Shown piece by piece: positions 1 through 8,296 of a DNA stretch of 51,289 nucleotides. Origin of the DNA: JAYPWI01 sp038135065 (GTDB taxonomy: Bacteria; Actinomycetota; Acidimicrobiia; Acidimicrobiales; Poriferisodalaceae). Where the stretch lies: assembly GCA_038135065.1 (NCBI GenBank), contig JAYPWI010000027.1, positions 1-51,289 of the forward strand, in the 5' to 3' direction. Position numbers and translations under genes: made by a program. Within the stretch, counting starts at the first letter, position 1. Every line of letters begins with the position of its first letter. The notes beneath the pieces are model-generated. The model was not told the DNA's origin. It saw only the letters and a program-made list of their open reading frames with translations, and searched no databases.

Positions 1-1349
1 CCCGCCATGCCGAGGTAACCGCTGTAGCCCCAGCTGTTCACGGAGATGACCGATCCGTTGCCGCCCTCCTCGGGCTGGAGCCACGACCCGCCCGACGAGC
101 CACCTTCCATGCCGCACGATCCGTTCCAGAGGCTGATGGCGATGTCGTCGATGGTGGTCAGGGTGTCCCGACAGAACATGAAGTTGGGGTCCTTGTCCCC
201 CGGGTACCCGAAGGCAGTCGAGGAAGCCCCGAGGGTCGGTGCGCTGAAGCTGATCGCCTGGGAGCCGACGGCCGCGTCGAGGGCGCCGCCCACTCCGTTA
301 CCGCTGTGCGAACCCGTGTCGCTGACCACGTAATAGCCGTAGTCCCAGGCCATGTTGTCCGGGAAGGTGCGGTTGGCCCAGTTCAGGTCGACGACGCCGT
401 GATCGACAGCCCAGCACCCGTGCGGGTCGTTGGCGCAATTGTCGTCGGTCCCGTCGGCACCTCCGTCGTCCTGTCCAGGGATGAAGATCACGTTGGTGGC
501 GAATTCCTTGGCGACGTCGTCGTACACGCAGTGAGCGGCTGTGAGGATGATCGATCGGCCGTTGGTCGCGTCGGTTACCGCCGTGCCCGAGCAGATGTAC
601 TGCCCTTGGCCCATGTTGAACAAAATCCGGCCCACCGTGCTCTGAACCTGGCCGCCGCCGGTCCACCGACACAGGCTGATGACCGGGTCGGCCAGGTCGC
701 ACGGTGCAGTCCCGACTGTGAAGTTGATCGTGTCGGAGTACTGGGTGACCCTGTTCGAGTCCCGTACCCGGGTGTACCACTGCCACGAGCCATCCTCGAA
801 CCCCGAGATCGTCACCTGCCACGTCTCGCTGGTGGGACCGACCGCCACCCTCGACATGCCGAAGGACTGGAACGAGCCATTGCGCCCCACGTAGGCCCGG
901 ACGGATCGGATCTTCGCGTCGGTGGCCACGACGACCTCGAAGGTGTGCGAGGCGCCGATGATGTCTCCCTCGGCCGGAGACATGGAGGTGATCTCGGTCA
1001 TCCTGACCACAGGTTGCGATGTCCGCGCTGACCGGGCCAACCCTCGCATCGCAGGCGGACGCTGCGCGTTGAGGCGGCCGGCTCGGAATTGCGGCGCCTG
1101 GTCGTGCCCATGGGGCGTCAGGGTCCCGTCGGCCGCTTGTGTGTAGGCCAGGCCGCGGCCATCGATCACCAGGTCGCGCCCTTCGGCAGCGGCGATCCGC
1201 TCGGACGTCCAATACGCCGCTGCTTGCTCGGCGGCGGAAGTGGGGGCTGCGCTGTCGGTCTCGTCGGCGAGCGCAGTCGCGGCGCCGCCAATGGCCATCG
1301 ACGTAGCAACGATGGAAACAGCGGCAAGGCGGAGGCGTTTCCGGAACAT
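1..1349 (-). CDS. Secreted trypsin-like serine protease (partial, C-terminus beyond the window)
   Basis: Reading frame open from ATG at 1349 to the left edge (449 codons seen). GAGGAG lies 8 bases before the start. The N-terminus is a signal peptide: MFRKRLRL, a hydrophobic alanine-rich stretch, then ALA-DE near residue 30. Residues about 100-200 form a beta-rich, Ig-like spacer. The protease domain follows with a full S1/V8-type triad: His273 in TAAHC, Asp336 in WDYGYY and Ser419 in GGSSGG. Short cysteine pairs suggest disulfides, fitting an exported enzyme. A -10-like TAGTGT (minus strand, 1428-1433) could drive it. The substrate is unknown. The family call is firm; the missing C-terminus could carry a further domain or anchor. 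Confidence 0.88.
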   Translation of the reverse strand, partial: MFRKRLRLAAVSIVATSMAIGGAATALADETDSAAPTSAAEQAAAYWTSERIAAAEGRDLVIDGRGLAYTQAADGTLTPHGHDQAPQFRAGRLNAQRPPAMRGLARSARTSQPVVRMTEITSMSPAEGDIIGASHTFEVVVATDAKIRSVRAYVGRNGSFQSFGMSRVAVGPTSETWQVTISGFEDGSWQWYTRVRDSNRVTQYSDTINFTVGTAPCDLADPVISLCRWTGGGQVQSTVGRILFNMGQGQYICSGTAVTDATNGRSIILTAAHCVYDDVAKEFATNVIFIPGQDDGGADGTDDNCANDPHGCWAVDHGVVDLNWANRTFPDNMAWDYGYYVVSDTGSHSGNGVGGALDAAVGSQAISFSAPTLGASSTAFGYPGDKDPNFMFCRDTLTTIDDIAISLWNGSCGMEGGSSGGSWLQPEEGGNGSVISVNSWGYSGYLGMA

Positions 1350-1427
1350 GAGTGGCTCCTCAGTTCGGGCGTCCGCGGTCCCCGCTCGGGTCCGGTTGAG
1401 CGGGGGGCGAATCGCTCGTTGGCCGCG

Positions 1428-1433
1428 ACACTA
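1428..1433 (-). promoter_or_regulatory. Possible -10 for the secreted protease
   Basis: TAGTGT on the minus strand about 79 bases before the protease ATG, leaving a leader that contains its GAGGAG site. No convincing -35 is visible. The surrounding 151-bp intergenic region (1350-1500) shows nothing else beyond a 5-bp hairpin. Confidence 0.3.
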
Positions 1434-1500
1434 CTCACACTTTTGAAGCGATGACACCCCTTCGTGGCAGCTCAACCACACAGGGTGGTAATGGCTACTG

Positions 1501-2517
1501 TCAGCTGCTGAAGGTGGGCATAACTCGCTCTGCGAGGAGGTCCAGCGACCGTCGTGACTCGTTTGGTTCGATGTCGCCCCAGTCGAGGCAGAGCATCACG
1601 GGGTCGACCCCGACGTCGGCCAAGGCCCCGATTCGCTCGGCGAGGGCTTCAGGGGTCCCGGCGAAGCCGGTGCCGATGTCCACCGCCCGATCGAAGTCGC
1701 CGCCCGCGCTGGGGTTGTTGGGCAGCTCGTGGATGCCGGCCGCCTTCCACAGCTTGGTGATGTTGTAATCGAAGTGCTTCCACGCAGCGCGAGCCCGATG
1801 AAGGGCCCGGTCACCATCGTCGTCGAGAAGGATCCTGATGGTGGCCCCCAGCGACGGGATCGTCCCACGATCGACCCGGCCAGGGTCGCCGGCGTGTTGC
1901 TCGTTGAGCTCCGTGAAGCGGGCCATCATCGTTGCAGCCGTCGTCGGATTCCCCACCGTCATCGAGTTGAAGCCGCGACGTCCGGCTACCTCGATGTTGC
2001 CGGGGTACCACATCGGCGGGTGGGGTGATTGCAGCGGACGAACCTCGAGGGGCACGTTGTCCACCTCGAAGAAGCGTCCCTGGTAGGTGAGCGCGTCGGT
2101 GCCGAACGCGGCCAACAGGACGTCGAGTGTCTCCTCGGAACGGTCACGGGCCAGGTCGGGTTCGAGCCCCCACTTCTCGTGCTCCACTGGGGAGATACCG
2201 CGCCCGACTCCTACCTCGAGTCGCCCTCCCGAGAGGTGATCGAGCATGGCGATCTCCTCGTAGAGCCGGATGGGATGGTGGAAGGGCAGCAGGTACACCA
2301 GCGACCCGATGCGCAGTGACGTGGTTCGAGCAGCAACCGTGGCCAGCCAGCTCGAGATGCTGGGTGCGGTGTCGAGGGAGGTGTAGTGGTGCTCGGACTT
2401 GAAGTAGCACCAGACCCCTGCCTCATCGGCCGCTTCGAGCAGGGCCAGCCGATCGGCGTAGACCTCGTGCAGCGGGCGCCCGACCGCTTCCATCTGGTCG
2501 AAAATGGCGAATCGCAT
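1501..2517 (-). CDS. LLM-class flavin-dependent oxidoreductase (luciferase-like)
   Basis: A 338-residue TIM-barrel luciferase-like protein starting MRFAIFDQ. I chose ATG 2517 over the longer frame (2553) because it begins at the first beta strand and follows GGGGGGAAG. The EHH motif near residue 55, the GGRLEVGVGRG loop near residue 105 and the C-terminal GTPEALAERI region are typical of bacterial-luciferase-like monooxygenases using FMN or F420. It lies 42 bp after the sulfite reductase gene on the same strand, so it is probably the last gene of the sulfur operon. That hints at, but does not prove, a role with organosulfur compounds. Substrate and cofactor cannot be read from the sequence. 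Confidence 0.85.
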   Translation of the reverse strand: MRFAIFDQMEAVGRPLHEVYADRLALLEAADEAGVWCYFKSEHHYTSLDTAPSISSWLATVAARTTSLRIGSLVYLLPFHHPIRLYEEIAMLDHLSGGRLEVGVGRGISPVEHEKWGLEPDLARDRSEETLDVLLAAFGTDALTYQGRFFEVDNVPLEVRPLQSPHPPMWYPGNIEVAGRRGFNSMTVGNPTTAATMMARFTELNEQHAGDPGRVDRGTIPSLGATIRILLDDDGDRALHRARAAWKHFDYNITKLWKAAGIHELPNNPSAGGDFDRAVDIGTGFAGTPEALAERIGALADVGVDPVMLCLDWGDIEPNESRRSLDLLAERVMPTFSS

Positions 2518-2559
2518 CTGCTTCCCCCCATCGCAGTGGAAGGGTTCTACCACGGGTGG

Positions 2560-4371
2560 CTACATGCACTCCGAATCACCGACCGAGACGCTGAAGGGTC
2601 CCGTCTCGTCGTAGTCGACGAAGTGCTCTTCGGTGTCGAACCGGTCCAGGTGGCCGATCAGATCGTCGACCCCACGAGGGCCGCCTCGACGCGCCAGCCA
2701 CTGATCGAAGCGCTCCCCGGCTGACCGCTCGCCGACGAAGGCTTGGACGAGGGTCACGACGATCGTCGGGGCGTTCCGGGCCACGAGCCGCATGGCCTTG
2801 GCCCCGAACTCCACCTGCCCGTCGCCGAGATGGCCCCCCAGGAGGAGCTGATAGCCGGGCGCCGGACGCCCGTCGGCTCGGCGTTCGATGCCGAAGAACC
2901 CGATGTCGGCGACATGGTGTTGCCCGCAACTGTTCATGCACCCCGAGATGTTGATCCGGAGGCCAGGCACCTCGGCGAGGCCCGCCTCCTCGAGGGCGTC
3001 GGTGATGGCTCGAGCCAGGCCGCGCGACTGGGTCACTGCGAGGTTGCAGGTGTCGGCCCCGGGGCAGGACACCACGTCCCGGATCATCTCGGCTCCTGGG
3101 GAGGCCATCCCGAGTTCGGCCAGGTCGCGCTCGAGGCCTTCCAGGTCGTCGTCGCGGAGGTTGCGGAACACCAGGTTCTGTCGGTTGGAGAGTCGGACGT
3201 CAGCCTGGAGGCGGCGTTGAGTTGCAGCCAGCCCTCGTAGTTGACCGGCGGTCAGGTCCCCCAGTGGGGCGTGGGCGTACGCCGACACGGACCCATTGGC
3301 GATGCCCCGGACAACGTTCGCCGAGGCCCATCTGGAGCCAGACCGCGTCCGTGCTGCGCCGATCTCGACCGGGACTGGATTGGGGCCGTGGCCGATGGGG
3401 GTCGGGTCGTTGAGGGGATCGCGCCCGGCTGGCCGATCACCCAAGCGGGTCACCACCTCGGGGATCCCTCCCGGCCATGAGGTGGAAGCGATGAGGGTGT
3501 GGCGGATTCGGAATACCCGGCGTCGGAGCTCGTCGATGCCGAGTTGGTCGACCAGCCATTTCATCCGGGCCCGCAACTTGTTGTCCCGGTTGCCGGCCTG
3601 ATCGAACACCCTCAGGATCGACTCGATCGTCGGGAGGAGGTCCTCCCGCGTCGTGAACTCCTCGAGGGCGACAGCGGGATGGGGTGTCGCTCCGAGGCCG
3701 CCGGCGATGTAGATGCGGAAGCCTGCGTCGACAGTCCCGTCCTCGAGGGTGCGGGTGGTGGCGATCACACCCACGTCGTTGAACATGGCCTGGCCGCAGT
3801 CGGTGGCACAGCCCGAGAAGTTGATCTTGAACTTCCGCGGCAGTCGCTGGGCGATCGGGTTGCGGACGAAGTGTTCGTACGTCGCCTCGGCCCAGGGGGA
3901 GATGTCCAGTGCTTCGAAGGGGCAGGCCCCCGCCAGGTGGCAGCCCTGGACGTTGCGGACGGTGTCACCACATGCCTCGCGGGTCGTGATCCCCACCGAC
4001 GCAAGGAGCCGGAGGACCTCGCCCACCTCGCCGAGCTGCACGTAATGCATCTGCAGGTTCTGCCGGGTGGTGATGTGGGCCCAGCCCCGGGAGTATGCGT
4101 CGGCTAGGTAGGCCACCATCTCCAGTTGTTCGGGGGAGATGGATCCATAGGGAACCTTGATGCGAACCATCTGGTTGTGGCCACCCTGGCGCTGGCCATA
4201 GATGCCGTTGGTCAGCCGGTAGGCCTTGAAGACGTCCTCGTCGATCTTGCCGTCGAGGTACTGCTCCACCATCGCTTCCCATTTGAGGATGTCGGAGCGG
4301 AAAGGTTCGACGAGGTCGTCGTCCGTCGGGATCTCGATGGGGCGTCGGGTGAGGGTGTCGGTGGGGTTCAT
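2560..4371 (-). CDS. sir: Assimilatory sulfite reductase (ferredoxin-type, nitrite/sulfite reductase family)
   Basis: A 603-residue protein with the duplicated ferredoxin-like and catalytic halves of the siroheme nitrite/sulfite reductase family, reducing sulfite to sulfide with six electrons. Four cysteines that bind the coupled siroheme-[4Fe-4S] centre are present: Cys436 and Cys442 (CPGADTC), Cys478 and Cys482 (CMNSC). The first half carries TTRQNLQMHYV near residue 100, a substrate/siroheme region of the family. The start overlaps the methyltransferase stop by ATGA. The upstream partners make siroheme and sulfite, so sulfite rather than nitrite is the likely substrate. No NADPH flavoprotein subunit is present, so ferredoxin is the likely donor. 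Confidence 0.93.
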   Translation of the reverse strand: MNPTDTLTRRPIEIPTDDDLVEPFRSDILKWEAMVEQYLDGKIDEDVFKAYRLTNGIYGQRQGGHNQMVRIKVPYGSISPEQLEMVAYLADAYSRGWAHITTRQNLQMHYVQLGEVGEVLRLLASVGITTREACGDTVRNVQGCHLAGACPFEALDISPWAEATYEHFVRNPIAQRLPRKFKINFSGCATDCGQAMFNDVGVIATTRTLEDGTVDAGFRIYIAGGLGATPHPAVALEEFTTREDLLPTIESILRVFDQAGNRDNKLRARMKWLVDQLGIDELRRRVFRIRHTLIASTSWPGGIPEVVTRLGDRPAGRDPLNDPTPIGHGPNPVPVEIGAARTRSGSRWASANVVRGIANGSVSAYAHAPLGDLTAGQLRGLAATQRRLQADVRLSNRQNLVFRNLRDDDLEGLERDLAELGMASPGAEMIRDVVSCPGADTCNLAVTQSRGLARAITDALEEAGLAEVPGLRINISGCMNSCGQHHVADIGFFGIERRADGRPAPGYQLLLGGHLGDGQVEFGAKAMRLVARNAPTIVVTLVQAFVGERSAGERFDQWLARRGGPRGVDDLIGHLDRFDTEEHFVDYDETGPFSVSVGDSECM

Positions 4372-5120
4372 GGGTGTGCTCCGAGCGCGGTCGATGGGAC
4401 GAAGGGAATCCAGTGGGGCAGGCCGTCGAGCTGGGCGACGGCCCCGATGACGATGGTTGCCGGGGCCGGCACGGTCAGTGCGCCCAGGCCGGACAGGGTG
4501 GTGCGAACGACCCGTTGCCGGTCGGTCGTTGCGCTGCCCACCACGGCTACTGCGTCATCGGGCGACCGGCCTCCGGCCATGAGCTGCTCGGCGATGAGGG
4601 GGGCGGTGCGAACGCCCATCAGCACCACGAGGGTGTGATCGAGGCGGGCCAGGGTCGACCAGTCGGGGCCGGCGTTGCCCTCGGCGGTCTCTGCCGTGAC
4701 CACGGTGAACCCGGTGCTGAGGCCACGGTGGGTCACGGGCACGCCCCCGGCGGCCGGACCGGCCAGGGCACTGGAGATGCCGGGCACGACCTCGACCCGG
4801 TGGCCAGCCCGGGCCAGGGCGAGGGCTTCCTCGCTTCCCCGGCCGAATACGTAGGGGTCGCCGCCTTTGAGGCGCACCACCGTGTCGTACCGCCCGGCCT
4901 GTGTGATCAACGCCTCGATGATGGCGTCCTGGGTCCAGCTCGTCGATCCGGGCACCTTGCCCACATCGATGGTGAGCGTCCGGTGCCCGATCAGATCGAG
5001 GATCGAGGTGCCGACCAGGCGGTCGTGGAGCACCACGTCGGCTGTGGCGAGGAGGCGGGCTGCCCGGAGGGTCAACAGGTCGGGGTCACCTGGCCCGGCA
5101 CCGACGAGGTGAACGGTCAT
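4368..5120 (-). CDS. cobA: Uroporphyrinogen-III C-methyltransferase
   Basis: A 250-residue SAM-dependent tetrapyrrole methylase converting uroporphyrinogen III to precorrin-2, the first committed step to siroheme. It opens with the family signature VGAGPGDPDLLT; KGGDPYVFGRG near residue 85 and VPGISSALAGPAAGGVPVTH near residue 115 are the SAM and substrate loops. It corresponds to the C-terminal domain of CysG but is separate here, with the dehydrogenase domain encoded by the preceding gene. ATGA overlaps link it to genes on both sides, implying translational coupling. It could also supply cobalamin synthesis, but the context argues for siroheme. Confidence 0.93.
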   Translation of the reverse strand: MTVHLVGAGPGDPDLLTLRAARLLATADVVLHDRLVGTSILDLIGHRTLTIDVGKVPGSTSWTQDAIIEALITQAGRYDTVVRLKGGDPYVFGRGSEEALALARAGHRVEVVPGISSALAGPAAGGVPVTHRGLSTGFTVVTAETAEGNAGPDWSTLARLDHTLVVLMGVRTAPLIAEQLMAGGRSPDDAVAVVGSATTDRQRVVRTTLSGLGALTVPAPATIVIGAVAQLDGLPHWIPFVPSTALGAHP

Positions 5121-5758
5121 CGGAGGACCTCATCGGTGTCGAGGCCCAGCCCACGGAGAAGCCGGAGCCGGGCGTGCGCATGGCGTCCCTCGCGGAGGTC
5201 CTCGAGCAGGCCGTCGTCGAGCAGGCGTTGCCAGTCGAAGCCTTCCGAGGTGCCGTGCAGACGCCGCACCCGCTCTCGGGTCTCGGACACCAACTGGAGG
5301 AGGTCGGACATGTGATCATCGAGGTCCCGCTGGTAGCGCCGTCGGAGCCAGGTGGCCATCGCCGGGCTCCGCCCCTCGGTGCTGATGGCCACCGTCAGGT
5401 CGTCTCGGCGGGCCACGGCGGGGAGGATGACGGTGCAGTGCTCGGGATCGTCGGCCGAATTGACGAACACTCCGGCTGCCTGACAGTCGTCGTATACCTG
5501 TCCGTCGACGGCGGGGTTGCCGGTGCACGTCACGACGAGTCGGTAGCTGGCCGCCTCGCCACGCCGGTAGGTGCGTCGGTGCCACCGCAGATCGCTCCGC
5601 TGGGCGATGTCGGCCACTGCGTCGGGGGCTACCACGGTGAGGTGGGCTCCCGTGCGGGCCAGTCGGTCGACCTTGCCTGCTGCCACCCTTCCGGCCCCGA
5701 CGACCAGCACCGGTTGCCCATCGAGGCGGAGCATCACGGGATAGCTGGCGCCGGTCAC
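5117..5758 (-). CDS. Siroheme synthase N-terminal type: precorrin-2 dehydrogenase / sirohydrochlorin ferrochelatase
   Basis: About 213 residues. An N-terminal Rossmann fold (VLVVGAGRVAAGKVDRL) for NAD is followed by the dimer and chelatase region (EGRSPAMATWLRRR). It oxidises precorrin-2 to sirohydrochlorin and, in this family, may insert iron. I chose the GTG at 5758 because it overlaps the cysH stop as GTGA; ATG at 5773 would add five residues and remains possible. The much longer open frame upstream is only the antisense of cysH. Its stop overlaps the cobA ATG. Resembles the Met8p/CysG-N family. Confidence 0.88.
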   Translation of the reverse strand: MTGASYPVMLRLDGQPVLVVGAGRVAAGKVDRLARTGAHLTVVAPDAVADIAQRSDLRWHRRTYRRGEAASYRLVVTCTGNPAVDGQVYDDCQAAGVFVNSADDPEHCTVILPAVARRDDLTVAISTEGRSPAMATWLRRRYQRDLDDHMSDLLQLVSETRERVRRLHGTSEGFDWQRLLDDGLLEDLREGRHAHARLRLLRGLGLDTDEVLR

Positions 5759-6423
5759 AGGTGGAGCCCACATTCGGTCTTGGAGGTCCCACTCCAGCGT
5801 CCCCCCCGGAGATCGTCCCCACTCGCTGGTTCGGTGCACGGCCAGCAGCCGATGGACGGGTACCCCATGTCGAGTAGGGGGTTGGTCACCACGTCGTGGC
5901 GCTCGATGTAGTCCTGCACGTCGTGATCGGTCCAGGTGGCCAGTGGGTTGACCTTCAACAGTCCCCGGCGGTCGATGTGCACGACCGGGGTATCGGCTCG
6001 ATCGACGCCGTCGGCTCGCCGGATACCCGACAACCAGCCCAGTCGGTCGGCGAGTGCGCGTTCGAGCGGTTTGACCTTCCGGGCGGCGCAGCATCGATCG
6101 ATGCCGTCCTCCCACACACTTGGGGCATGTGCTTCGGGTCGGACGACCGACACCCGAAGTTGGTACTTGACCATTGCCCTGCGCAAGGTGGCGAGGGTTT
6201 CGGGGAAGTGGAAGCCCGTGTCGAGAAAGACGATCTCGATGTCTGGATCGACCTTGGTGGCCACGTCGATCAGTACGGCATCGGTCATCGAGCAGGCGAT
6301 CACCAGTCGTGAGCCGCACCGTTCGACGGCCCAGGCAACGATCTCGGACGCGGGGGCGCCCTCGAGTCGACGGGCCGCATGGGCTATGTCGACCGGAGAC
6401 AGGGACGTCAGCAGAGTGCTCAT
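5755..6423 (-). CDS. cysH: Assimilatory adenylyl-sulfate (APS) reductase, iron-sulfur type
   Basis: A 222-residue adenine nucleotide alpha-hydrolase-fold protein that reduces activated sulfate to sulfite using thioredoxin-type thiols. Cys111-Cys112 and Cys193-Cys196 form the CC...CxxC set that binds [4Fe-4S] in APS-using enzymes and is absent from the E. coli-type PAPS reductase. Cys218 in the C-terminal ECGLH is the catalytic cysteine. The nucleotide loop is ACSMTDAV near residue 44. ATG 6423 is preferred over the in-frame TTG 6432 because it lies just after a promoter and has no Shine-Dalgarno site, fitting leaderless translation. First gene of the sulfur operon; sulfate adenylyltransferase and a sulfate transporter are not in the window. 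Confidence 0.93.
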   Translation of the reverse strand: MSTLLTSLSPVDIAHAARRLEGAPASEIVAWAVERCGSRLVIACSMTDAVLIDVATKVDPDIEIVFLDTGFHFPETLATLRRAMVKYQLRVSVVRPEAHAPSVWEDGIDRCCAARKVKPLERALADRLGWLSGIRRADGVDRADTPVVHIDRRGLLKVNPLATWTDHDVQDYIERHDVVTNPLLDMGYPSIGCWPCTEPASGDDLRGGRWSGTSKTECGLHL

Positions 6424-6432
6424 ATCCGACAA

Positions 6433-6460
6433 ATCTTATAAAGATGACCAGAATAGTCAA
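6433..6460 (-). promoter_or_regulatory. Promoter of the sulfur-assimilation operon (leaderless)
   Basis: Minus strand: -35 TTGACT (6455-6460), 16-bp spacer, -10 TAAGAT (6433-6438). Transcription would begin within a few bases of the cysH ATG at 6423. This is the most complete -35/-10 pair seen in the window. On the plus strand AGAATAG repeats 10 bp apart (6450-6456, 6460-6466) and AGTCAAG repeats 17 bp apart (6455-6461, 6472-6478), suggesting tandem regulator sites over the -35. Confidence 0.7.
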
Positions 6461-6517
6461 GAATAGAGCCGAGTCAAGGTGTGCCGCGGGCGGGGGCCCA
6501 TGGGGGATACTCGGGTC

Positions 6518-7006
6518 ATGAGCAGTTTCGGCTCCTCGACGGGCAATGTCCTGTACCTGGTGGTGTGCGCCGTACCAGGGGCCGAGCGGACACTGGAGCG
6601 CATCGCTGCCGAACAGGCGGCCGGGTGGGAGGTCTGTGTGGTGGCCACCGAACGAGCCCTGCACTGGTTCGACGCGACAGCCGCCGGGGAGTTGAGCGGA
6701 CATCCCATCCAGAGTCGGATGCGGGTGTACCCCGAGCCTCTCTTCGAACCTCTCGGCGACCGGGTGCTGGTGGCACCCGGATCGTTCAACACCATCAACA
6801 AGATCGCCCTCGGGCTCGCTGACGACATGGCGTCGGGCCTGGTGTGCGAGGCCATCGGCCGCCGGGTGCCGGTCCGGCTCGAAGTCCAGGTCGGCGAGGC
6901 CTTCGCCCGTCATCCCCGCTTCGGCGACCATCTCGAACTGCTGCGCGGGGCTGGAGTGGAAGTGGTGTGGCCGCAGGGCCAGCAGGGGGTCTCGGCCACG
7001 CCCTGA
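6518..7006 (+). CDS. HFCD-family flavoprotein
   Basis: A 162-residue Rossmann-like flavoprotein of the homo-oligomeric flavin-containing cysteine decarboxylase family (Dfp/CoaC, EpiD, UbiX relatives). PGSFNTINKIALGLADD near residue 88 matches the conserved PxTaNTiaKiAxGiaD flavin loop. ATG 6518 follows GGGGGA; upstream in-frame ATG 6500 is less likely. It is divergent from the sulfur operon. Phosphopantothenoylcysteine decarboxylase itself is usually fused to CoaB and longer, so this is probably a paralogue of unknown substrate. Confidence 0.8.
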   Translation: MSSFGSSTGNVLYLVVCAVPGAERTLERIAAEQAAGWEVCVVATERALHWFDATAAGELSGHPIQSRMRVYPEPLFEPLGDRVLVAPGSFNTINKIALGLADDMASGLVCEAIGRRVPVRLEVQVGEAFARHPRFGDHLELLRGAGVEVVWPQGQQGVSATP

Positions 7007-7085
7007 TGAGTTCCCCGCTCGCGCCGTCACGACCTACGCTCGAGGTCGCCCGGCAGGGAGTCGGGGCGGCAGGGGGAGCGGATTG

Positions 7086-8246
7086 ATGGGAGCAACCGAG
7101 GCGATTGCCCGGGCATCGGAACGGGTCGACGCGTTCGCCGCAACCCTCGACGACTCCGAACGGGACCGGTCCCTCAGCCTTCGAGCCGTCGACCTTCTCC
7201 ACGACACCGAGGTCACCCGGATCATGACCCCCGCCGCCTACGGGGGCCATCAGGCCACCATCCGGGACCTGGTCGAGGCCGAGCGGGTCATCGCCCACGG
7301 CAGCCCGGCTGCCTCATGGGTGCTCATGGTGTGCGCGGCCCACACCTTCATCGTGGGGCGGATGCCGGGAGCCGGTCAGGACGATGTGTTCGCCACCGAC
7401 CCCGGGATGCTGATCCCCGGGGTGCCGTCGCCCCGGGGCACGGCCATGGTGTCGGCCGGCGGCTACACCATCTCTGGCCGGTGGCCCTACGCCAGTGGGG
7501 CCGATCATGGCGATTGGGTCCTGCTGGGCTGTCAAGGGGTGCGCAACGAGGCCGGCGAGTCCTGTCCATCGCTCCTCGTCGTCGTCCCCAAGGACCAGGT
7601 GATCCTCGACGACACCTGGTTCACCCTGGGGATGCGGGGCACAGGGTCCAAGGACGTGGTGGTGCCCGATGTCGAGATCCCGCCCCACTATGCCGTGCAC
7701 ATGGGCCAGGCCCAAGCGGGCACCGTGCCCGATGTCGACGTTCCCCTGTACCGCCTGCCCATCCGGCCGAGCCTGGCCACCATGTTGCTCGGGTCCATCG
7801 TCGGCATGGCCGAGCGGGGTCTCGACCTGTTCGTCGACCAGGCCCGCACCCGGATCGACGCGTACACCGGGCAGCAGAAGGCCGAGGCCGCGGGAACCCA
7901 GCGGCGAGCCGCCGAAGCCTCCTCGGAGATCGCCTGTGCATGGTCGCTCACCCAGCAGAACTGCGACCTGCTCGACGCAGCGATGGAGCGTGACGAGCCC
8001 ATGGTGCTGCAGGACCGGGCCCAGGTGCGATGGAACGCGGCCTACGCCAGCGAGCTGTGCCGCCGAGCCGGGGAGCGCCTCTTCGGCGGGGCCGGGGCCG
8101 GCGCCACCTTCGACGAGAACATCCTGCAATCGGTGTTCAGGGACCTCAGCACCGCCACCCACCACGCCATGCTCGACTTCGACAACAACGTCGAACTCCA
8201 AGGCAAGGCCATGCTCGGCGTCGAACAACCCGAGGCAGCCGTCTGA
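7086..8246 (+). CDS. Acyl-CoA-dehydrogenase-fold flavin-dependent monooxygenase (HsaA-like)
   Basis: A 386-residue protein with the acyl-CoA dehydrogenase fold. The stretch GRWPYASGADHGDWVLLG near residue 140, the MTPAAYGG motif near residue 47 and the lack of an ACAD catalytic glutamate motif fit group-D oxygenases such as HsaA, which hydroxylate phenols using reduced flavin from a partner reductase. ATG 7086 follows GGGGGAG. No flavin reductase (HsaB/HpaC type) is adjacent, so reduced flavin must come from elsewhere. A -10-like TACGCT lies at 7035-7040. The substrate is unknown; a true acyl-CoA dehydrogenase activity is the less likely alternative. Confidence 0.78.
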   Translation: MGATEAIARASERVDAFAATLDDSERDRSLSLRAVDLLHDTEVTRIMTPAAYGGHQATIRDLVEAERVIAHGSPAASWVLMVCAAHTFIVGRMPGAGQDDVFATDPGMLIPGVPSPRGTAMVSAGGYTISGRWPYASGADHGDWVLLGCQGVRNEAGESCPSLLVVVPKDQVILDDTWFTLGMRGTGSKDVVVPDVEIPPHYAVHMGQAQAGTVPDVDVPLYRLPIRPSLATMLLGSIVGMAERGLDLFVDQARTRIDAYTGQQKAEAAGTQRRAAEASSEIACAWSLTQQNCDLLDAAMERDEPMVLQDRAQVRWNAAYASELCRRAGERLFGGAGAGATFDENILQSVFRDLSTATHHAMLDFDNNVELQGKAMLGVEQPEAAV

Positions 8247-8284
8247 GGGTGCACGGCAGCCCGCCGTGACCACCGGTCGACCAC

Positions 8285-8290
8285 TAGGGT
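8285..8290 (+). promoter_or_regulatory. -10 element of a leaderless promoter (DinB/maleylpyruvate isomerase gene)
   Basis: TAGGGT, six bases before the ATG at 8297, with no Shine-Dalgarno sequence between. It matches the spacing seen at several other genes here. No clear -35. Confidence 0.5.
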
Positions 8291-8296
8291 CGCCCC

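Noticed and set aside
6424..6517. SAM-type or other riboswitch controlling the sulfur operon
   Set aside because: The predicted transcript begins within a few bases of the cysH start, leaving no room for a leader RNA.
5117..7030. 637-codon frame ending in the siroheme synthase domain
   Set aside because: Only the last ~213 codons resemble a protein family. The rest is the antisense or shifted frame of cysH and the flavoprotein gene, so the gene starts at GTG 5758.
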